Assembly: GCF_000938255.1 (NCBI RefSeq)
Contig: NZ_JYMR01000056.1
Span: forward strand, 253,192-317,191
Source: Bradyrhizobium sp. LTSP849
GTDB lineage: Bacteria; Pseudomonadota; Alphaproteobacteria; Rhizobiales; Xanthobacteraceae
DNA length: 64,000 bases
Reading direction: 5' to 3'
Below, piece by piece: positions 59,305 to 64,000 of the stretch (positions are counted from its first letter, which is position 1; each line of letters starts with the position of its first letter). Position numbers and translations under genes: made by a program. The notes under the pieces are model-generated. The model did not search any database and was not told the DNA's origin. It saw only the letters and a program-made list of their open reading frames with translations.

Positions 59305-60552
59305 TCAGCCGATCACGAACGATCCGAACAGCGCGAGCACGGCAAGCGCCATCAGCGCGGTGCCGAGCCAACCCAGCGCGACGAGCCATGACCGCGCCTT
59401 GAAGCGGCCCATGATCTTCTCGTTCGAGACGATCAGCATCATCATCGCCATGATGGGGACGGCGACGATGCCGTTGAGCACGGCGCTCCACACCAGCATG
59501 TGGATGGCGCTGATGCCGGTGAAGCCGAGGCCGAAGCCGATGATGGTTGCGGCCGCGATGATGGTGTAGAAGCCGATCGCTTTCTCGGGCCTTGCCTCCA
59601 GCGTGGCGCGCCAGCCGAAAATTTCAGCAACGCCATAAGCCGCCGAGCCCGCCAGCACCGGGATCGCCAGCAGGCCCGTGCCAATGATGCCGAGCGCAAA
59701 CAGCGCGAAGGTGAAGTCGCCGGCGAGCGGCCGCAGCGCCTCGGCCGCCTCCGTCGCCGAATTGATGTTGGTGACGCCATTGGCGTTCAGCACCGCGGCC
59801 GTGGTCAGGATGATGAAGAAGGCGATGCCGTTCGACAGCAGCATGCCGAACGTGGTGTCGATCTTGATGCGCGCGAGCTCGGGATCGCCGCCGCGCTTCG
59901 TCTCCTCGCGCAGCGGCCGGTCGCGCTTGCCCTGGTTCATCTCCTCGACTTCCTGGGAGGCCTGCCAGAAGAAGAGGTAGGGGCTGATGGTGGTGCCGAG
60001 CACGGCGACCACCATCATGAAATAGTCGGCGTTGACGGTCGCCTTCGGCCATACGGCTGCGAGCAGCGCCGTGCCCCACGGGATTTTTACGGTGAAGGCG
60101 GTCGCGACATAGGCGAACAGCGTCAGCGTCAGGAATTTCAGCACCGGCGCATAGCGGCGATAGGGCAGGAAGACCTGGAGGATGGTCGAGCCGGCCGCGA
60201 AGATCAGCGCATGCTCATGGTTGAGCCCGCCGATGACCAGCGAGAGCGCCTCTGCCATCGCGGCGATGTCGGCGGCGATGTTGAAGGTGTTGGCGGCAAC
60301 GAGCAGCGCCACGAGCCCCAGCACCAGCCAGCGCGGCGCAAGCTCCATCACGTTGGCGGCAAGCCCCTTGCCGGTCACCCGGCCGATCTGCGCGCTCACC
60401 AGCTGAATGGCGATCATGAACGGCGTGGTGAGGAAGACCGTCCACAGCAGCCCGTAGCCGAATTGCGCGCCGGCCTGCGAATAGGTGGCGATGCCCGACG
60501 GATCGTCGTCGGCTGCACCCGTGATGAGGCCTGGCCCCAGCCGCTGTAGCAT
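59305..60552 (-). CDS. Nramp-related divalent metal transporter
   Basis: A 415-aa membrane protein with about 11 helices. GAADDDPSGIATYSQAGAQFG stands where classical Nramp proteins have the DPGN motif, so the conserved Asn is replaced by Gly. In the sixth helix the expected Met-Pro-His region reads GTTISPYLFFWQASQEVEEM. It keeps the Nramp fold features ITAxQxxxARIGRVTGKGLA-like loop and GxxLLAIPVLAGSAAYGVAE. Substitutions at the metal site suggest another cation or a wider selectivity than Mn2+. Inner membrane. Confidence 0.8.
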   Translation of the reverse strand: MLQRLGPGLITGAADDDPSGIATYSQAGAQFGYGLLWTVFLTTPFMIAIQLVSAQIGRVTGKGLAANVMELAPRWLVLGLVALLVAANTFNIAADIAAMAEALSLVIGGLNHEHALIFAAGSTILQVFLPYRRYAPVLKFLTLTLFAYVATAFTVKIPWGTALLAAVWPKATVNADYFMMVVAVLGTTISPYLFFWQASQEVEEMNQGKRDRPLREETKRGGDPELARIKIDTTFGMLLSNGIAFFIILTTAAVLNANGVTNINSATEAAEALRPLAGDFTFALFALGIIGTGLLAIPVLAGSAAYGVAEIFGWRATLEARPEKAIGFYTIIAAATIIGFGLGFTGISAIHMLVWSAVLNGIVAVPIMAMMMLIVSNEKIMGRFKARSWLVALGWLGTALMALAVLALFGSFVIG

Positions 60553-60800
60553 CGTTGGCGCGGACTTCGTCGGTGCGACGACGCTGTCATGCTTCGAGGC
60601 GGGGCGCTTTGATCGGTTCGACAGGGCTCACCTTCCGGAATTTCGAATTCAAAGCCTAAGCGCCATCATACGCGGAAAGTTCCATCGCCGGCCAGCGATG
60701 TGCCGCGTGGCGAGGCAATGCTTCACCGTTGCTTTGACTCGTCGGGCAAAACACCTGTAGGGATGTACCATTCCAAAGATCGCCATCGCGACAATCGTCG

Positions 60801-60833
60801 AGCCCGCACCGTCACCGCCCGCGGGCTTTTCTG
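60801..60833 (+). terminator. orphan rho-independent terminator
   Basis: AGCCCGC (60801-60807) pairs with GCGGGCT (60821-60827), followed by TTTCTGTT on the plus strand. No plus-strand protein gene lies directly upstream, so a small RNA could end here. Confidence 0.5.
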
Positions 60834-60929
60834 TTGCCTGTGTCTAGCTCTCCTTCAAAACAAACCCGTGACCATTCGCAACATGCGCATGGACACCAGC
60901 GAGGTGTTTGTCCCACACCGCTCCGTCTA

Positions 60930-60954
60930 GGAACAGCGTGGCCATGGCGGCGTT
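60930..60954 (+). promoter_or_regulatory. EcfG-type stress promoter
   Basis: GGAAC at 60930-60934, exactly 16 bp, then CGTT at 60951-60954: a perfect match to the alphaproteobacterial general-stress (PhyR/EcfG) consensus. It is 29 bp upstream of the DUF3606 start. Confidence 0.75.
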
Positions 60955-60983
60955 TCCCCGTTTCGAGAACGAGGACATCGCCA

Positions 60984-61157
60984 ATGGACAATCTGACGAA
61001 GCGCGAGCAGCCCGACCGCAGCAAGATCAACATGCACGAGCCTTACGAGGTCAAGCACTGGACTCACGCGCTCGGCGTGTCCAGGGAGCAGCTGCAAAAG
61101 GCCGTCGACAAGGTCGGCAATTCGGCTGCCGCCGTCCGCAAGGAGCTGGCGACGTAG
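60984..61157 (+). CDS. DUF3606 domain protein
   Basis: A 57-aa protein, SKINMHEPYEVKHWTHALGV then SREQLQKAVDKVGNSAAAVR, which is the full DUF3606 domain (a small helical domain found in stress-related proteins). A perfect EcfG-type promoter lies just upstream, so it is probably induced in the general stress response. Confidence 0.87.
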   Translation: MDNLTKREQPDRSKINMHEPYEVKHWTHALGVSREQLQKAVDKVGNSAAAVRKELAT

Positions 61158-61162
61158 CCGCG

Positions 61163-61187
61163 GGAACGAGTGAACCGCAGGCGCGTT
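61163..61187 (+). promoter_or_regulatory. EcfG-type stress promoter
   Basis: GGAAC at 61163-61167, 16 bp spacer, CGTT at 61184-61187; perfect consensus. It sits 22 bp upstream of the secreted His-rich protein gene. Confidence 0.75.
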
Positions 61188-61209
61188 TTCCGCTCTGGAG
61201 GAAGCACCG

Positions 61210-61458
61210 ATGAAAGCAGCAACACTGACTTTGGCCATCCTGTTTGCGCTCCCGGCCGGCTACGCGTCGGCCCACAGCGCCAGGCACACCCATCACCATG
61301 GCTGGTTTGGCTCGATGAACATGATGCACGGCCCGGGACGGGCGGCCGCCCGAAACGATCCGAACGGGTCGGCAAGCGGACCGACAAGCGTCAGCGGCAC
61401 CGGCTCGTCGAAGTTCGGCGGGCAGATTCCAGGATCCAGCGGCGCGGCCCGACAGTAA
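61210..61458 (+). CDS. small secreted His/Gly/Ser-rich protein
   Basis: An 82-aa protein. Signal peptide at 1-21 (LTLAILFALPAGYASAHS), then a HARHTHHHGW-like metal-binding stretch (HSARHTHHHGWFG), then a Gly/Ser-rich tail. GGAGGAAG precedes the ATG. Possible metal or stress role; family not recognised. Preceded by a perfect EcfG promoter. Confidence 0.7.
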   Translation: MKAATLTLAILFALPAGYASAHSARHTHHHGWFGSMNMMHGPGRAAARNDPNGSASGPTSVSGTGSSKFGGQIPGSSGAARQ

Positions 61459-61521
61459 GCTTCGGACGTGCAACTCTTCAAACGGCCCGGCGTCCGTCGC
61501 GGATGTCGGGCTTTCTGCGTT

Positions 61522-61707
61522 CTATTTCATGCTGACGAACATGCCCCAGGCGGCGGCGAGCGCCGCGCCCGTGAAGACGACCACCGGGTTGTCGCAGAAC
61601 GTGCTGCCATAGCTGCACACGTTCGCGCCGAACTGGCCGAGCTCATGATGGCTCGCGGAGTAGAACAGTCCTGACAGCCCGAGCAACCCGGCAGCGACGT
61701 AATACAT
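61522..61707 (-). CDS. small membrane protein
   Basis: A 61-aa protein with two hydrophobic segments (YYVAAGLLGLSGLFYSASHH and VVVFTGAALAAAWGMFV) flanking CSYGSTFCDNP, with two Cys possibly in a disulfide. The ATG at 61707 follows GAGAGATG. Function unknown. Confidence 0.65.
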   Translation of the reverse strand: MYYVAAGLLGLSGLFYSASHHELGQFGANVCSYGSTFCDNPVVVFTGAALAAAWGMFVSMK

Positions 61708-61803
61708 CGCGCATCTCTCCTCAGAACGCGTGCGGGTGAGCATGGCGCGGAGAGATTTCATTCCGCCGAATCCGATGTGGTGCATTTAAGTAAAGTTCTT
61801 GAG

Positions 61804-61823
61804 CTGTCGGTAAATACCGACAG
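61804..61823. promoter_or_regulatory. 20-bp near-perfect palindrome, candidate operator
   Basis: CTGTCGGTA-AA-TACCGACAG. The two-base centre makes a hairpin unlikely and a dimeric regulator site likely. It is about 97 bp upstream of the 61-aa membrane protein gene (minus). Confidence 0.45.
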
Positions 61824-61926
61824 AGGCAACGTCGAGATGATCCCGCAAATCCGCCGCGGCAGCCCGCTTCTGACCCACGTCACACGGAGGCGCGCAAACC
61901 TCTGGCACGGGAGCCCTTCCGTCAAA

Positions 61927-62520
61927 TCATTTAGGTGCCGGCACGGCATCGACCGGGGCGCCGTCGGACGGCGTCCAGCGCACTCGGCCTTTGTGGGCTG
62001 AGAGGTCGAGGCCTCCGGCGGTGCCGTAAAGGACCAGATGGCCGGAGCCGGTGGTGTCGATGGCGAGCACGCTGCGTGGAAGCTTGTCGGCATTGGACAG
62101 GCTGAGCGAAGGGTCGGACTTTTCGTTCAGCGATAGCGTTGCGCGAGAGACTTGCTGCGGGTCCAGCAGCGACACGGAGGGGCCGGCGGCGCCAACCCAC
62201 GCCATCAGGCGAACCTTCTTGTTGGCGTCGAGGAGCGCGAGGCTGGGAAGGCCGTCGCGGTCAGCGCTGAATTGGGCGACGATGTCGCCTTTGGCGCTCT
62301 GCACCGCGAAGCTTTCGGCGATGATCGATTTCGCGTTGATCGCTGTGGGTTTATCGAGATGCATGAAAATCGGGACGGCGGCCAGAACTGCGAGCCCCGG
62401 AATCGTCCATTGAAGCCCTTTCAATTTTCGTTCCGCCCGCTCGAGGCGCGAGTTCAGCTGCTCGATCGTTGGTTGAGCCTGCTCGTGGGCTGGCGCTGTG
62501 GGCGTTTGCGGGTTGGTCAT
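61927..62520 (-). CDS. membrane-anchored hypothetical protein
   Basis: A 197-aa protein. An N-terminal coiled-coil-like helix (about 17-35, EQLNSRLERAERKLKGLQW) precedes a membrane helix (IPGLAVLAAVPIFMHL). A beta-rich periplasmic domain follows with repeating strands such as SFAVQSAKGDIVAQFSADRDG, LALLDANKKVRLMAWVG and GHLVLYGTAGGLDL. No family identified. The repeats suggest a beta-helix-like or beta-sandwich domain. Confidence 0.7.
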   Translation of the reverse strand: MTNPQTPTAPAHEQAQPTIEQLNSRLERAERKLKGLQWTIPGLAVLAAVPIFMHLDKPTAINAKSIIAESFAVQSAKGDIVAQFSADRDGLPSLALLDANKKVRLMAWVGAAGPSVSLLDPQQVSRATLSLNEKSDPSLSLSNADKLPRSVLAIDTTGSGHLVLYGTAGGLDLSAHKGRVRWTPSDGAPVDAVPAPK

Positions 62521-62834
62521 GTGGTCACCCTAGGGGCATGAAAGGTTTGGACCTGCCCGTGAAGCGGACCGGCGCCCTCATGCGGCTCGCAGATTGCCAG
62601 CAATTGGATGACCTTGACAGCCCGTTAGAGGTAGCTTTGCAGCGCGGTATACCGACTGAGCGGCGTAGATGGAGTGCGCTTCTGACCCCATTGCAGACAT
62701 TTGGGGGACCACATTTTACGTCGAAGTTCTGACCGCTCAGAACATTTGACGAAGCGCCTCGCTATCAGGTCTCGCCCAGTATCGAGCCTACTGAAATTTG
62801 CAACCAGTTAAGGAAGCGGTGGTAATCCAATCCA
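62521..62834. other. 314-bp intergenic region with a 7-bp-arm dyad
   Basis: GTTCTGA-CCGC-TCAGAAC at 62726-62743. The base composition turns less GC-rich towards the next gene. Nothing else is recognisable. Confidence 0.4.
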
Positions 62835-63242
62835 ATGCACTTAACCGTTGTATCGATTGTTAGCTTCTTTGGGGTGGTCGCGCCTCTGATCGCGTTCTTC
62901 GTCATCGTAATCCGGGGGTGGCGAAAGTCGCAGACCGAAGAAGCGCAACGAGCGTCACTGGACAAGCTTAAGCAACTAAAGCTGCCAGACTTGACGCTCT
63001 TTCTCAAACGGCTTGCCGCTGGTGCGATCATCGCGGCGCTCACTATTGTCACACCGATCGGGCTGTTTGTGCTCATCCTATTTTTTCCTACCATTTCCTG
63101 TCATGGAGGAGGTTCGGGAGGAAATTGCGGCGAGGGTTATTTGGCTTCGATTCCACTAGCTTTGCTTACCATCCCACTCGACCTCGTGGCGGCGTTCTTC
63201 GTTTGCAAAATCCTAGCCAACGCTTTCTGGCCAAAACGATAG
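62835..63242 (+). CDS. hypothetical membrane protein
   Basis: A 135-aa protein with three predicted helices (VVSIVSFFGVVAPLIAFFVI, AAGAIIAALTIVTPIGLFVL, ASIPLALLTIPLDLVAAFFV) and a CHGGGSGGNCG loop. Less GC-rich than neighbours, so possibly acquired. No family recognised. Confidence 0.55.
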   Translation: MHLTVVSIVSFFGVVAPLIAFFVIVIRGWRKSQTEEAQRASLDKLKQLKLPDLTLFLKRLAAGAIIAALTIVTPIGLFVLILFFPTISCHGGGSGGNCGEGYLASIPLALLTIPLDLVAAFFVCKILANAFWPKR

Positions 63243-63456
63243 CCGGACCGTGTTTGAGCAACAGTGGACCGCCTCTTTCTCCGTCTGCTCCTGGGCTCTT
63301 AGCCGACGCCGCCTCCCGCGAACGAAATAGCGGCGTGGTCATCCCGACGAAACACGCCTGAAACCAGATCGTTTTGAACTCCGCCGGCCTTCCGCCCGAC
63401 CAAAGGATCGACATACGGCCTGGTCCTGGATCAGTCCTTGCTGAACGGATGTTTGC

Positions 63457-63717
63457 ATGACCCCCGCTCTCGATCTCGGCTATCGCCTCGTTGCGCTCGG
63501 GGCGTGCGTCTTTTGCGCCCGCAAGACCTGGTATGGCTATGTCGAGCGAAAGATCCTGTTCGTCAGCGATGATTGGTGGGACTGGTCGAGGTGGTCGCGG
63601 CAGGTGTATGACCGGGACACCATGCCGATCCGGTACTGGATGCAAATGGGCGGCTCGGCCTTCGGCTCGGTGCTGTGCCTCGTGGGTGCGATCGTCGGGT
63701 GGCAGCAGAACAGCTGA
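63457..63717 (+). CDS. small hypothetical membrane-associated protein
   Basis: An 86-aa protein with a Trp-rich middle (DDWWDWSRWSRQVYDRDTMP) and a C-terminal hydrophobic helix (GGSAFGSVLCLVGAIVGW). Function unknown. Confidence 0.6.
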   Translation: MTPALDLGYRLVALGACVFCARKTWYGYVERKILFVSDDWWDWSRWSRQVYDRDTMPIRYWMQMGGSAFGSVLCLVGAIVGWQQNS

Positions 63718-63766
63718 GCCTTCGTGGTCCTGTTTTTGTTTATGTGCACTTTTGTTCACGTCCTCC

Positions 63767-63791
63767 GGAACGATGATCTCCTGACCGCGTG
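63767..63791 (+). promoter_or_regulatory. EcfG-like promoter (near match)
   Basis: GGAAC at 63767-63771, 16 bp, CGTG at 63788-63791 (one mismatch to CGTT). It lies upstream of the response regulator. Confidence 0.4.
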
Positions 63792-63832
63792 TACCCCCTG
63801 CTGTCCCTGTGGCGGCGCAAGCGGGGTCACAA

Positions 63833-64000
63833 ATGGCAAACCAATTGCTGATCATGGTCGTCGAAGACGACCCGGATGTTCGAAACGTCGTCGAGGATTG
63901 CCTGAGCGAGGGAGGTTTTGAAACCGTCATCGCTTCGTCCGGCGAGAGCGCCATCGAGCTGCTTGATGCAGCCGAAGGCAAATACCGGGCGCTTGTCACG
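63833..64000 (+). CDS. response regulator receiver protein (partial, cut by right edge)
   Basis: The visible 56 residues form the start of a CheY-like receiver: MVVEDDPDVRNVVEDCLSEG with the acidic pocket (Glu-Asp-Asp) and a following helix. The phosphorylated Asp lies beyond the window. No output domain is visible. Confidence 0.85.
   Translation, partial: MANQLLIMVVEDDPDVRNVVEDCLSEGGFETVIASSGESAIELLDAAEGKYRALVT

Larger units (their letters stand above)
60553..60983. other. 431-bp region with an orphan terminator and an EcfG promoter
   Basis: Between the Nramp gene (minus) and the DUF3606 gene (plus). It holds an orphan plus-strand terminator-like hairpin at 60801-60833 and a stress promoter at 60930-60954, listed separately. 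No protein gene with a ribosome binding site is seen. Confidence 0.5.

Noticed and set aside
60700-60930. A 76-aa frame spanning the orphan terminator
   Set aside because: It would read through a terminator-like hairpin and a stress promoter, with no ribosome binding site.
62469-62732. An 87-aa frame overlapping a membrane-protein gene start
   Set aside because: Overlaps the divergent real gene, and no start signal or family is seen.
1-64000. CRISPR arrays, tRNA or rRNA genes, transposases, phage structural genes
   Set aside because: None were found on reading; short palindromic repeats present are dispersed intergenic types, not regular arrays.

Overview
The window reads as chromosomal DNA of a high-GC alphaproteobacterium, most likely Bradyrhizobium or a close relative. 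The evidence is a GcrA-family cell-cycle regulator, a GGAAC-N16-CGTT (EcfG-type) stress promoter class, two BMP-type nucleobase ABC transporters, a SoxC/SoxD-like pair, and three intergenic palindromic repeats of kinds I recall as dispersed through Bradyrhizobium genomes. I see no rRNA, tRNA, CRISPR array, insertion sequence or prophage. Assignments come from reading translated sequence and motifs; no database search was run.

Layout. 1-7.6 kb: start of a basic protein gene (minus strand), MarC-family membrane protein, class II aldolase, ClC chloride channel, alpha/beta hydrolase, MFS exporter, DUF2798 protein and small secreted proteins, with a parS-like 16-mer at 6530. 8.1-37.8 kb: a large purine, ureide and amide nitrogen region. 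It holds DUF3830, allantoinase PuuE and a fused OHCU decarboxylase/HIU hydrolase. Next come a two-subunit xanthine dehydrogenase and an 8-oxoguanine/guanine deaminase. Two complete BMP-type ABC transporters follow, one with a biuret-hydrolase-like enzyme embedded in the operon, together with a porin, a CDA-fold deaminase and an allantoate-type amidohydrolase. The region ends with formamidase plus DctA and a TetR, adenine deaminase-like, purine permease operon. Urate oxidase is not in the window.

37.8-46.6 kb: small genes, a VWA plus MoxR AAA+ pair, quinone oxidoreductase, then a compact regulatory module (S24/LexA-like repressor, GcrA homologue, DUF6456-like protein, 98-aa protein). In this module CGGAAT-type operators sit inside the promoters. 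A phasin follows. 46.7-53.7 kb: alpha/beta hydrolase, two-partner-secretion outer membrane protein, FecR-domain surface protein, and a CHASE2-PAS-GGDEF-EAL signalling protein. 53.7-60.6 kb: arginase, SoxC/SoxD-like sulfite or sulfane dehydrogenase, an enolase-superfamily enzyme and an unusual Nramp-related transporter. 60.6-64 kb: short stress-type genes, two with perfect GGAAC-N16-CGTT promoters, ending in the start of a response regulator cut by the window edge.

How the parts fit: purines would cross the outer membrane (perhaps via the porin at 20.8 kb) and enter through the BMP transporters or the AzgA-like permease. Adenine and guanine are deaminated, hypoxanthine/xanthine oxidised to urate, and then (with a uricase from elsewhere) processed through HIU, OHCU, allantoin and allantoate. 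Biuret-like hydrolase and formamidase would release further ammonia. The pathway logic is inference from gene content.
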